A DNA stretch of 36,352 bases from CAZCFB01 sp964511535 (GTDB taxonomy: Bacteria; Myxococcota_A; Polyangia; GCA-2747355; CAZCFB01), in the NCBI GenBank assembly GCA_964511535.1, contig CAZEFW010000091.1:1-36352 (forward strand). The letters are read 5' to 3'. Every line of letters begins with the position of its first letter. Position 1 is the stretch's first letter. Both the position numbers and the translations under genes were made by a program. Below are positions 1 to 7,756 of this stretch, piece by piece. The notes under the pieces were generated by a model. That model searched no databases, was not told the DNA's origin, and saw only the letters and a list, made by a program, of their open reading frames with translations.

Positions 1-78
1 TGTTTAACGAGCTTTCTAAGTGGATCTTGGAAGGCGAACAATGTAACGTAAAATACGTATTCAGGGGGGGGTGAACGG

Positions 79-795
79 ATGTCTATCTCAGGGCTATACC
101 AGTCGGCCACCCCGGCGGTGGTTCAGATGTTGGGGATCAAGGTAGACAAGGTGGGGGGGCTTTATGGATCCAACATCGAGATCCTGGTCAACACCCTGGA
201 GCAGGCCATCGATTTGAGGTGGCACCAGAAAGAGGATGTCCAGTTCTCGCTGGCCCATGGCGGCGGTACCAGCACGGCCAAGAAAATCACCGATTCCCTC
301 TTCCGATTTGCCGAGCCGGACCTGCTGCATGTGCAGCGCCCGTACCAGCTCGAGGCGCGCGAGGATAAGAAGCGCGCGAAGCTCCTTGGCACTGTAACCT
401 TCGAGCTGACCTACGCCGAGGGCCTGAACAGACGCGGGCGCGTCATCATCCTCCAGCAGCTGCTGGAGCGCACCATCGCCAGCCCGCCGGAGTGCCCCGG
501 GTGGAAGCGCTGGCTGCCCTGGGCCAAGGAGCTGCCTCCAGAGGAGCTGCGGTTCAACACGGCGATGCAGGTCCTGCTTTCGGAGGGCAAGGACCTGGTG
601 CCCCTCATGTCCGGCGTGGATATCGCAATCACGGTAAGCAAGAACCCGACGCTGAGCCAGTACCTGTCTGGCCTGCGTAAGGACAGGTTCGTCGCCAAGG
701 TGCGCGAACTGGAAGATCTCGCCCACGAGGCGGACATCCGCGACGCGGAGCTGATCACCAACCGCCTGGTGAAGCTGCTGTTCGGGGAGGGGTAG
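79..795 (+). CDS. Unknown 238-residue protein
   Basis: No family recognised. The product is soluble, with no signal peptide or membrane segment. It is rich in charged alpha-helical sequence, and the C-terminal 60 residues (KDRFVAKVRELEDLAHEAD) look like an amphipathic helix. The ATG at 79 follows a G8 run and GGTGA, a plausible though unusual ribosome binding site. The upstream 78 bases are AT-richer than the gene and contain the short inverted repeat ACGTA-AAA-TACGT at 46-58. The gene stands alone: the next gene downstream is convergent and a palindromic element lies between them. A long opposite-strand frame (94-822) is a GC-codon shadow. Confidence is in the gene being real, not in any function. 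Confidence 0.7.
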   Translation: MSISGLYQSATPAVVQMLGIKVDKVGGLYGSNIEILVNTLEQAIDLRWHQKEDVQFSLAHGGGTSTAKKITDSLFRFAEPDLLHVQRPYQLEAREDKKRAKLLGTVTFELTYAEGLNRRGRVIILQQLLERTIASPPECPGWKRWLPWAKELPPEELRFNTAMQVLLSEGKDLVPLMSGVDIAITVSKNPTLSQYLSGLRKDRFVAKVRELEDLAHEADIRDAELITNRLVKLLFGEG

Positions 796-827
796 GGGAA
801 AGACCGCTGCCGGCCCCCTCAACTTTC

Positions 828-841
828 AACTGTTAACAGTT
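828..841. repeat. Perfect 14-bp palindrome between convergent genes
   Basis: AACTGTTAACAGTT is a perfect palindrome, and outer arms CTTTC (823-827) and GAAAG (849-853) can extend it. It lies between the convergent genes ending at 795 and 879. A related sequence occurs at 20961-20978 (15 of 18 bases identical to 833-850), so this looks like a dispersed intergenic element. It has no T-tract typical of an intrinsic terminator. Confidence 0.5.
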
Positions 842-878
842 AACTGTCGAAAGCTGCGCGAAGCCCGATGGCAGGCTC

Positions 879-1862
879 CTACTTGATCGGGATGTCCGCG
901 TAGAGCACTGACGGGCTCGACGAGTCGGTCTGCTTGACGATGGCGCCGCCCGGCTTGTAGATGCCGCCGCCCTTGCCTGCGCCGTTGGTGGTGTTGGCCG
1001 CGATGACCCACACGTTGGCCGACTCGGCCACCTTCTTCTGCACGCTCAGCGACCACCAGGTCTTGTAGCCGTTGGTGGGGCCCACGGTCCAGTAGGCGGA
1101 GAAGAGCAGCAGCTTCGGCTTGTGGGTGTTGAAGTACTCCATCAGCGTCGACTTGGCGTGGGAGGTGCAGTCCTGGTTGATGTTCATGCCGTTGATGATG
1201 CACTGCACGTCGGCGCAGATGAGCAGCCCCGCCTTGCCCGCCGGCGTCTGCAGGAAGCTATCCTTGATGGAGGCGCCCGCGGTGAGCTTGGTCTTCTCGC
1301 TGCCGAACAGCTGGAACTTGTGGTGCCGGGCCACAACCTTGCCTGCGGCGTCGATGGCCACGAGGGAGTTGTACTTGCCGGCGCTGTCCTGGGTCTGCAC
1401 GTTGTAGGTCAGCGTGATGTTCTTGTCGTCGGCCAGCTTGGCCAGCACCTTGGTGATCTTGGTGTCCTTGTAGCGGCTGTCGATGGCCGGCTTGTCGCCG
1501 ATCTTGGGCACCGGCTCGTAGGTCTTCTGGAACGCGCCGAGGGCGTACTCGGGGGTGGCCACGAACAGGGCCCGGTTCGTCACCGCCTTGTTGATGTAGT
1601 GGGTCAGGCCGCACAGGTCGTCGAAGCAGCCCGGGGCCGTTGAGAAGGTGCCCGCGCCGTACTGAACTGCGGCCACCTTCAGGCTGGTCAACTTGCCCAT
1701 GTCGGGCTGGGCCGCGGTCTTGTCAGCCGTGGACGCCTTGCTGTCCTTGGCGCCGCCGCCCGCGTCTGCCGGCGGGGTGTTGTCTGCGTCGTCGCTGCAG
1801 GCGAGGGACAGGGTCAGGGCGAGGGCCGCCCCCAGGGAAAAGAATCTGCTAAACATCGTCAA
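879..1862 (-). CDS. Nitrilase-superfamily lipoprotein, vanin/biotinidase-like
   Basis: A carbon-nitrogen hydrolase predicted to act outside the cytoplasm on an amide. Residues 1-22 form a lipoprotein signal with lipobox LSLAC (Cys22), followed by a low-complexity linker. The nitrilase domain spans about 60-327. The catalytic triad is visible as Glu105 (TPEYALG), Lys182 (RHHKFQLFG) and Cys216 (GLLICADVQC). The PEYA and HHKFQLF segments resemble the biotinidase/vanin (pantetheinase) branch rather than cytoplasmic nitrilases. That branch acts on pantetheine or biotinyl amides; the substrate here is inferred only. The start could also be the third codon. It is the last gene of a minus-strand operon, 70 bases after an exported CoA-transferase-like gene. 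With Asp-Asp after the Cys (ACSDD), inner-membrane retention is possible. Confidence 0.8.
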   Translation of the reverse strand: MTMFSRFFSLGAALALTLSLACSDDADNTPPADAGGGAKDSKASTADKTAAQPDMGKLTSLKVAAVQYGAGTFSTAPGCFDDLCGLTHYINKAVTNRALFVATPEYALGAFQKTYEPVPKIGDKPAIDSRYKDTKITKVLAKLADDKNITLTYNVQTQDSAGKYNSLVAIDAAGKVVARHHKFQLFGSEKTKLTAGASIKDSFLQTPAGKAGLLICADVQCIINGMNINQDCTSHAKSTLMEYFNTHKPKLLLFSAYWTVGPTNGYKTWWSLSVQKKVAESANVWVIAANTTNGAGKGGGIYKPGGAIVKQTDSSSPSVLYADIPIK

Positions 1863-1932
1863 CCTCTTACGCTAGTGAACTGCAAAGGGTTCCACAGGGC
1901 GCGCGCTGTGCACGCCCTAATTAATGCCGCGA

Positions 1933-3555
1933 TTACTTGGCCGCCTGGTACGCCTCGTAGCGCTTGGCCTCGGCGGTCTTGCGGGCGGCGATCTGGCTGT
2001 TCAGGTCCTTGGTCAGCTGGTCGCGGAACTTCGGGTGGGCCACCTTGATCAGGGCCTGGGCGCGCTGGGTGGCGGTCTTGCCCTCCAGGTTGGCCACGCC
2101 GTGCTCGGTCACCACGTACTGCACGTCGTGCATGTTGGTGGTGACCACGTCGCCCTCGCCCAGGCGGGGGACGATCTTGGAGATCAGCTTCTTGCCGCCG
2201 CGGCCGTCCTTGACCTCGGCCACCGACGGCAGCGCCAGGATCGCCTTGCCGCCCTTGCTGCCCATGGCGCCGCGCATGAAGTCCACCTGGCCGCCCACGC
2301 CGCTGTACCAGCTGTCGCGGATGTACTGGGCGTTGATCTGGCCGTTGAGGTCCACCTTCATGGCGCTGTTGACCGCCACCATGTTGGGGGTCCGGGAGAT
2401 CTTGAACGGGTCGTTGAGGTTCTTGACCCGCTTGGCCACCAGCTTCGGGTTCTTGTCCATCCACTTGAGGAAGCTCTCGTCGCCCATGGCGAAGGTGTAC
2501 TTGACCTTGCCCTTGACCTTGCCCGACTCCACCAGCTTGCGGGTGCCCGGGCCGATGAGCTCGGAGCGCACCTTGCAGGCCTTGACGTTCTTGGACTCGG
2601 CCAGCTGGTTGGCCACGGCGTCGGGGATGCCGCCGATGCCGAACTGGAAGGTGGGGACGTCCTTGTCGCCCTTGACCTTGGCCTTGATGCGCGCCAGGGC
2701 GCGGCCCAGCATGGTGCGGGGGGTCTTGCGGGGCTGCTGGGTCTTGGTCACCAGGTTGACGATGTGGCTGGCGATCTTCTTGTCAGTGGCGGAGATCTTG
2801 GCAGCCGGGATGGGGGGCAGCGGCTTGTCCGCCTTGACCATGTAGTCCAGCTTGCTGACGTGGATCTTGGTGTCGCCGTTGGTGCGGGGCACATGCTTGT
2901 TGACCTGGGCGATGACCGTCTTGGCCTGCTTGAGCGCGGCCCGGGTGGCGCCGGCGGTGGGGCCGAGGGTGACGTAGCCGAACTTGTCCGGCTTGGAGAC
3001 CTGAACCACGGCCACGTCCACCGGCACCTTGCCCTCCTCGATCATGCGCGGGATGCGGCCGAAGTAGACCGGCACGAAGTCGCCGCGACCGGCGGCGATG
3101 GGGTCACGCACGTTGCCGCCGATGAACAGCGAGCGGGGCACAACCTTGCCGCCGCGGTCGAACACCTTGCGGCTGGCGGTGTTGGACAGGCCCACGATCT
3201 CGATGGGCTTCTTGGAGGAGACCTGCTTCTTGCCCGCGGTGATCTGCTGGCTCATGGCCTTGAGGATCACGTTGGAGGTGACCTGGCCCACCGGGATCCA
3301 GACCTTGTCGCCGCCCTTGATCAGGGAGGCCGCCTTGTCGGCGCTGACCTTCTTGGGCCGCTTGAACAGCCGCTGCATGGTGCGCTTGACGAAGCCCTTG
3401 GAGCGGGCCTTGGCCTTGGCCATGGGGCGGGCCTTGACCTTCTGGCTGATGGTGCTGCGCAGGGGCGCCCGGTTGCCGGTGCCGGCGTGGGCGGCCGGAG
3501 CGGCGACGGCGAGGGCCAGGACGATGGCGAAGGGGAGCAGGGTGCGGGTCTTCAT
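1933..3555 (-). CDS. Exported CoA-transferase (acetyl-CoA hydrolase/4-hydroxybutyrate CoA-transferase family)
   Basis: Family I-type CoA-transferase carrying an unexpected Sec signal peptide. The start at 3555 (MKTRTLLPF) has GGAG about 7 bases upstream; an upstream ATG at 3567 is less likely. Residues 1-25 form a signal ending AAHA, followed by a very basic linker (about 26-70, with KRTMQRLFKRPKK). The catalytic domain has the family hallmarks in order: RSELIGPG with candidate active-site Glu332, a long INSA-like VDLNGQINAQ segment, GVGGQVDFMRGA, and YVVTEHGVANLEGK near the C terminus. Known relatives work in the cytosol on acyl-CoA, so export is odd: CoA thioesters are not expected in the periplasm. 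Either the enzyme was recruited to another carboxylate or thioester, or it acts on released CoA. The gene lies 16 bases after the permuted-papain-like gene. Confidence 0.82.
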   Translation of the reverse strand: MKTRTLLPFAIVLALAVAAPAAHAGTGNRAPLRSTISQKVKARPMAKAKARSKGFVKRTMQRLFKRPKKVSADKAASLIKGGDKVWIPVGQVTSNVILKAMSQQITAGKKQVSSKKPIEIVGLSNTASRKVFDRGGKVVPRSLFIGGNVRDPIAAGRGDFVPVYFGRIPRMIEEGKVPVDVAVVQVSKPDKFGYVTLGPTAGATRAALKQAKTVIAQVNKHVPRTNGDTKIHVSKLDYMVKADKPLPPIPAAKISATDKKIASHIVNLVTKTQQPRKTPRTMLGRALARIKAKVKGDKDVPTFQFGIGGIPDAVANQLAESKNVKACKVRSELIGPGTRKLVESGKVKGKVKYTFAMGDESFLKWMDKNPKLVAKRVKNLNDPFKISRTPNMVAVNSAMKVDLNGQINAQYIRDSWYSGVGGQVDFMRGAMGSKGGKAILALPSVAEVKDGRGGKKLISKIVPRLGEGDVVTTNMHDVQYVVTEHGVANLEGKTATQRAQALIKVAHPKFRDQLTKDLNSQIAARKTAEAKRYEAYQAAK

Positions 3556-3571
3556 GATGGTCTCCATGTCC

Positions 3572-4951
3572 TTACTGGGCCGGGGTGGCGGGGGCGGCTT
3601 CGGGCTGGGCCGGCCGGCGGTCAGCCGGGATGACGCCCAGGTCCTTGGTGGAGCCGTAGTGGCTGCCAGGCACCACGTGGCCGTTGGGCGCGATGTTGCC
3701 CATGATCTCCCACTTGAAGGTCTTGTCCTTCAGGCCGCCGTCAGCGGTCTTGTTCAGCACCGCGATGACCGGCACCTTCTTGCTCATCAGCAGGTCGTAG
3801 GACCATTTGGCCGGGTCCTGGGAGCGGCTGGCGCCGAAGGTCTCGGCGAAGGACTTGCGCAGCACCAGGTCGGTGGGGCGGTTGGGGAAGTCGGTGAGCT
3901 GCTTGACGAAGGCCTTGCCCATGCGCTTGACCGCGCTGCGGTTCCACTTGCTCATGTTGTGGCTCAGCACCTTGCCGAGGAGGGCCTGGCGGGAGGCGTG
4001 GTCGGTGGCCTTGGCCAGGGCGGCGTGCAGGCCGCCAGCGGCCTTGATCTCGGAGGCGTTGTTCAGCTGACCCGCGTTGGCCATCTTCACCAGGCGCTTG
4101 TCGATGGTCTTGGCCCAGCGGGGCAGGGCGCCGATGGGGGCGGTGGTGACCCAGTTGGTGCACTTGATCTTGTCGGTGCCGGTGATCTTGTCGCCCTTGG
4201 AGCTGTAGAAGCCGTAGACCGTGGTCTTGCCCTCGGTGCCCGAGGTGGTCCCGGAGGAGTAGCCATGCTTCATGCCGGCGTTGAAGTAGCGCACGAAGCG
4301 GTCCATCTCGCCGTCGGTCAGGTGCACGCCCATGGCGTACTGGGTCATGTTGCCGGTGATGCCGGCGTTGTCGGTCTTCACGCCGTAGACGTTGTGGAAC
4401 ATCTTGCCCTTGTCACCCTGGTCGCCCACCAGCGTGTGCAGGTGGCCGGGGCTGTCGTTGACCGCAAACCACACCGTGTTCTGGCCCATGGTCTCGGTGA
4501 ACTTGGCGAAGTTGCCCTCGGTCACCTCGAGGAAGGTCTTCTTGGAGTGGGCCACCTTGTAGCGCTTGCCCACCTTCATCATGCCGCGCAGGCGGCGGGT
4601 GAAGGTGTTGACCGGGGTGCCGGAGGTCTGACCGTGCTTGACCAGCAGCTGGGCGCGGGCCTGGATGCTGGTCTTGCCGGCCAGCTTGCGGAACTCGGAG
4701 GTGCCGGGCTGCAGCCGCTTGAGGGCCGAAGCCATGTCCTTGTGCGCCTGGGGCTTGACCCGCCGGCTGCGAGACTGGCGGATGATGCGGGTGCGCTGGC
4801 GCATGGCCGCCTTGTCCAGGCGGAGCTCCTGCCGCTGGATCGGCCGCTCGTTGTACACGGTCGGGGCGGCATCCGCGGGGGCGGCCGGAAGGACCATCAG
4901 GGAGGCCATCAGGGGCAGAGTGAACAGGCTGATTTTCGAGGAGCGCGTCAT
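3572..4951 (-). CDS. Exported His...Cys permuted-papain-like protein A
   Basis: No exact named family recognised. Residues 1-28 form a Sec signal (ending PADA), followed by an Arg-rich linker (RQRTRIIRQSRSRR). The central region holds a GHLHT motif (His170, His172), a predicted strand and a helix with TDGEMDRF, then KCTNWVTTAPIG (Cys264). This His-before-Cys order and spacing resembles permuted NlpC/P60, LRAT and DUF4105-type papain-fold enzymes, which cleave or transfer acyl groups through a Cys thioester. The same layout occurs in the gene at 18023-18793 (HHLYT, NCTSYITCAPIG), clearly a relative. The start at 4951 (MTRSSK) has AGGAAA upstream; ATG 4975 is the alternative. It is the first gene of the operon with the CoA-transferase and nitrilase genes. 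The fold call is inferred from motif order only. Confidence 0.6.
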   Translation of the reverse strand: MTRSSKISLFTLPLMASLMVLPAAPADAAPTVYNERPIQRQELRLDKAAMRQRTRIIRQSRSRRVKPQAHKDMASALKRLQPGTSEFRKLAGKTSIQARAQLLVKHGQTSGTPVNTFTRRLRGMMKVGKRYKVAHSKKTFLEVTEGNFAKFTETMGQNTVWFAVNDSPGHLHTLVGDQGDKGKMFHNVYGVKTDNAGITGNMTQYAMGVHLTDGEMDRFVRYFNAGMKHGYSSGTTSGTEGKTTVYGFYSSKGDKITGTDKIKCTNWVTTAPIGALPRWAKTIDKRLVKMANAGQLNNASEIKAAGGLHAALAKATDHASRQALLGKVLSHNMSKWNRSAVKRMGKAFVKQLTDFPNRPTDLVLRKSFAETFGASRSQDPAKWSYDLLMSKKVPVIAVLNKTADGGLKDKTFKWEIMGNIAPNGHVVPGSHYGSTKDLGVIPADRRPAQPEAAPATPAQ

Positions 4952-5584
4952 GGCTGATTTCCTGGTGAAAGTCATGCCTCTCTTTAATGCATTTTTCGTG
5001 CCCGCAGGATTGCCTTGATTTTATTGGGGGTTTTTGCCCCCTGACTGGCGGATCGAGTAGCCGATCTTCGAGGATCGGTCCTGGATCCGGAGGGAGGGAA
5101 ATCTTGAGTCGAAAGCTGGAGACAGGATCGGGAGTCAGGGATCGACATGGAGAACGCGCCATGGGCTGACAACGGCCACAGGGCCGCCCGCTCCGGGCTC
5201 GCTGCGCTCGACCGGTCGCGGCCTGTGGTGGGGGTTGTGGGTGGCTCGGGACGTTGGTGCTCTGCTTTTTCGTTGTGCTCGTGTAGACGATGGCGTGGGG
5301 CTGATAGGGCGGAGGTGGGTTGGACCCCATGCGTGCTGTCGTTACGCCGTGCTTGATCGCATCCTTGCCCGGGCCTGTGGTCGGTCGGGGGCAGGCGGCG
5401 CAGCCGGCTGTCCCCACCGTCCACAGCAAGCGGGCACAACGCATCACACGAGCACAAACGCGCCCCGAGCCACGATCAAAACCACAAACAGAAAAAGAAA
5501 TCGCCGCCCGGGCTTGTGGGCATGTGGGCGGGCGCGAAGCGGCCGTCCAAGCGGCCCCCAAGGGCCGCGTCATGTCCACAGCCC
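4952..5584. other. Long intergenic region with hairpins
   Basis: About 630 bases without a convincing gene. It lies upstream of the minus-strand operon starting at 4951 and downstream of the HNH gene. It should hold the operon promoter, but no clear -35/-10 pair stands out. A GGGGG-TTTTTG-CCCCC hairpin sits at 5026-5041. A larger inverted repeat spans 5176-5228. An A/C-rich stretch runs about 5440-5510. Frames reading across the region have no start context or recognisable product. Confidence 0.5.
5176..5228. repeat. Imperfect inverted repeat with GGGCTCGCTGCGCTCG core
   Basis: CCACAGGGCCGC (5176-5187) pairs with GCGGCCTGTGG (5218-5228) with one bulged G. The loop contains GGGCTCGCTGCGCTCG (5195-5210). 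The same core occurs at 20921-20936, also in an intergenic spacer and followed by CCACAGGCC. This suggests a dispersed extragenic palindromic family. Confidence 0.5.
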
Positions 5585-6901
5585 CTATGTCGTGGCGTCA
5601 ATCTCCAGCAACCACTCCACCGCCACGTCATAGTCCACCGGCACCATCCCATCCCAGGTCGGCTGGCCCGTCTCGCCGTGAATCGACAACTCGAGCTCTT
5701 TGTTCTGCTGTATCAGGCCCTCCACCGGCCTGGGCGGCAGCACCACGGGCGGTGGCAGGTGCTCAAGCTGCAGCCCATCGGGTGAGCGGAAGCTGAGTTC
5801 GCCTTCTTCTGTCTTCTCCAGGCTGAAACCACCCTCGTGCACAGCCCTGTGGTGCGTGCTGCAGAGCAGGACCAGGTTGTCGAGGTCCGTCGGACCGCCA
5901 TCAGCCCAGTGTTTGACATGGTGCATGTGTATGAAGCGCCTGTTTTCGCAGCCAGGGAACTGACAGACTCCCTCGTCGCGTACCTTCACCGCCCGCTCCA
6001 GGGGGGCGTTTGCTCGACGGCCATGAGCCTTCAGCTGAAAGCTGCTGTTAGAATTTTCCACCGGCATATGGAGGACCGGGTTATCGCAACACAGCCGCTT
6101 TGCCGTCTCTGGCGAGATGCCGATGCCGCCCTGCACTTCGCAACGACCCTCCTGGTTCGAGTCTTCCAGCACGGATTGGTCCACGTGCACCATCACCTGA
6201 TAGTTCTTGGGCCGCGCCTTGCCTGCCCGGTCGGCGAGCCCGCTGTCCAGGGCCGCGCCGGCCACTTCGCCCAGGGCGTCGCACAGCCGCTGGTTCGGCT
6301 CGGCATCGCTGTCCTCGCACTGCTCCTCGGACGCCACCTGCAGCGCCTTGACCAGAAGCGCGCCCACCTCGGGCGGCAACCTCCCCTTGAGCACCAACAT
6401 GTTGTCCTCGTCGGTGTGGTAGCTCAGATACCGCTCGTCATGCTGGCGCTGGGCGTGCTCTTGGTCTGCCGGAGCAGCCTTGCGGTAGGAACGGATGATG
6501 CGTTCGAGCTGGGACGTGGAGCCGTCCAGGGCGTACTCCAGCAGCGTGGCCTCGTTCTCTGGCGTGACGATGCGCGTAATGGCCCGCACCTTCGAGTACG
6601 AGATGCGTGCCTGTGAGAACGCCTTCAGCACCAGGGGGCTGTCCCCCAGCTTGCGGGCCACGCGCACCTTCTCGCGTGCCGTGTCCAGGCGGTCTCCGGT
6701 GCGGTGGGAAAGCCAGTGCGCGCACGATACGAAGCCCAGGTCGGCCCAGCCCTCGCGCCGGTCCATCTCCGCTATCAGCAGCAGCAACCGGCAGGTGGCG
6801 GCCTGGATGTGGGCGGCCAGGATGGCGATCTCGTCGGCCAGTTTGTCGGTGGAGTCGCGGGACAGATCGGGCGCGCTCTCGAGGGTGTTTTCGAGGTCCA
6901 T
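5585..6901 (-). CDS. HNH endonuclease-domain protein, DUF222/13E12-like
   Basis: A 438-residue protein with the layout of the DUF222-HNH family. The helical N-terminal region (about 10-240) includes LADEIAILAAHIQAATCRLL and a segment on AREKVRVARKL. The C-terminal HNH domain (about 310-360) has CQFPGC, then HMHHVKHWADGG with the His pair at 327-328, and NLVLLCSTHHRAVHEG. The two CxxC-like pairs and histidines fit a zinc-stabilised HNH fold that cuts DNA. The family is common and multi-copy in many genomes, often linked to mobile DNA, and its cellular role is poorly known. The start at 6901 opens an AT-richer upstream spacer. No flanking repeats or transposase were seen, so mobility is not supported here. 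Confidence 0.85.
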   Translation of the reverse strand: MDLENTLESAPDLSRDSTDKLADEIAILAAHIQAATCRLLLLIAEMDRREGWADLGFVSCAHWLSHRTGDRLDTAREKVRVARKLGDSPLVLKAFSQARISYSKVRAITRIVTPENEATLLEYALDGSTSQLERIIRSYRKAAPADQEHAQRQHDERYLSYHTDEDNMLVLKGRLPPEVGALLVKALQVASEEQCEDSDAEPNQRLCDALGEVAGAALDSGLADRAGKARPKNYQVMVHVDQSVLEDSNQEGRCEVQGGIGISPETAKRLCCDNPVLHMPVENSNSSFQLKAHGRRANAPLERAVKVRDEGVCQFPGCENRRFIHMHHVKHWADGGPTDLDNLVLLCSTHHRAVHEGGFSLEKTEEGELSFRSPDGLQLEHLPPPVVLPPRPVEGLIQQNKELELSIHGETGQPTWDGMVPVDYDVAVEWLLEIDATT

Positions 6902-7104
6902 TTATTGCCTGTTTTGTTATTTGTTTCGGATATTTAAGTGTATCAGAGTGGCCGCAGAATACAATCCGTGGAGAGCAAAAAAGGCAACAAAAATCACCGC
7001 ATTAAGCAACGCGCGATCCGGTGTGTTGACACTGGAGATGGCCAGACCTGACTTGCCCGCGCTTGCCGGAGTTCGGGTAATATAAGCAACAGGAGGGGGA
7101 CCCA

Positions 7105-7746
7105 ATGCCCTGGATCAAGCAACAGGTCGCCGCCCAGAAAAACAGGGGCATCGCCCGATGGGGGACCCTGGTCGCCATGATCGTCCTGCTGGGCGTGGGC
7201 GCCGCGGCGCTGGCCTTCGTTTACCTGGTGCCGTCGGGCTATCAGCGGCAGGAGCGCCGCTGGCGCGAGGCCGACGAGGTGCGGCGGCAGCGGCGGGCCT
7301 ACCTCGCCGCGGAGAAGGCGGAGGCCGCTGCGTTCGACCGCCAGCTGGCCGCGGCGCAGGAGCAGGAGGAGGCTCAGTTGGCAGAGGAGCCGCCGAAGAA
7401 GGCGCGCCGCAAGCGCCGAGCCCGGCGCCGAAAGAAGCCCGTGATCATTCGACATCCGGCGCGCCGGCCCACTCGCCGGCCCGCGCCGACTACACGACAG
7501 CGTTCGGTACGCGGCACGGTGATCACCATGTACATGACCCCCACCTGACCGGTGTGCGTGCGGGCCAGGTACTGGCTCAACGAAAAAGGCTTCAGCCTGC
7601 GTGAGTACAACGTCAACACCGACCGGGACGCCCGGGACGCCTGGCTGCGGGCCGCTGGCGGCCGCAACGCCGTGCCAGTATTCGAGGTGGGCGGCCGGGT
7701 GATCATCGGCTTTTCGAAGCAGCGGATTTTGGCTGCGGCGCGGTAG
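7105..7746 (+). CDS. Membrane-anchored selenocysteine glutaredoxin (in-frame UGA at 7546)
   Basis: One reading frame from ATG 7105 (RBS AGGAGGGGG) to TAG 7744-7746, interrupted only by TGA at 7546-7548. Residues 19-42 form one transmembrane helix. Residues 45-105 are charged coiled coil, and 106-135 a very basic stretch. A glutaredoxin domain follows: VITMYMTPT-U-PVCVRARYWL, then NAVPVFEVGG (cis-Pro) and GFSKQRI. The TGA falls exactly at the first Cys of the glutaredoxin CxxC, giving U148-P-V-C151, and homology continues in the same frame. This is the classic signature of a selenoprotein, and a SECIS-like hairpin follows at 7562-7578. Annotated conventionally it would be split into a truncated 147-residue protein and a 64-residue fragment. 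The N terminus is probably cytoplasmic with the redox domain outside, but positive charges flank both sides of the helix. A sequencing error of TGC to TGA is the main alternative. Confidence 0.82.
7562..7578 (+). promoter_or_regulatory. Putative bacterial SECIS hairpin
   Basis: GGGCCAG (7562-7568) pairs with CTGGCTC (7572-7578), seven pairs including one G-U, closing a GUA loop. The loop begins 20 nucleotides after the UGA. Bacterial SECIS elements are short stem-loops within the coding sequence with a G/U-bearing loop about 16-37 nucleotides after UGA, so position and shape fit. Folding in context was not computed. Confidence 0.55.
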
Positions 7747-7756
7747 GAATGGCGGT

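Noticed and set aside
1924..3633. Plus-strand 569-codon frame opposite the CoA-transferase gene
   Set aside because: Antisense shadow rich in Leu/Gly/His/Ala; the minus-strand product has all CoA-transferase hallmarks.
5026..5041. GGGGG-TTTTTG-CCCCC as a transcription terminator
   Set aside because: The hairpin has no T-tract after it on either strand, and its position upstream of the operon start does not fit a terminator role.
4413..5579. Minus-strand 388-codon frame covering the long intergenic region
   Set aside because: It overlaps the start of protein A out of frame, has Pro/Arg-rich sequence without domain features and no RBS-supported start.
5585..6901. HNH protein as part of a mobile element or intron
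   Set aside because: No transposase, reverse transcriptase, terminal repeats or target duplications were visible nearby.
7546..7548. TGA as an ordinary stop giving a truncated protein plus a separate gene at 7552
   Set aside because: The downstream part would lack the glutaredoxin active-site start and has no RBS or usable start. The homology runs without a frame change through the exact CxxC position.
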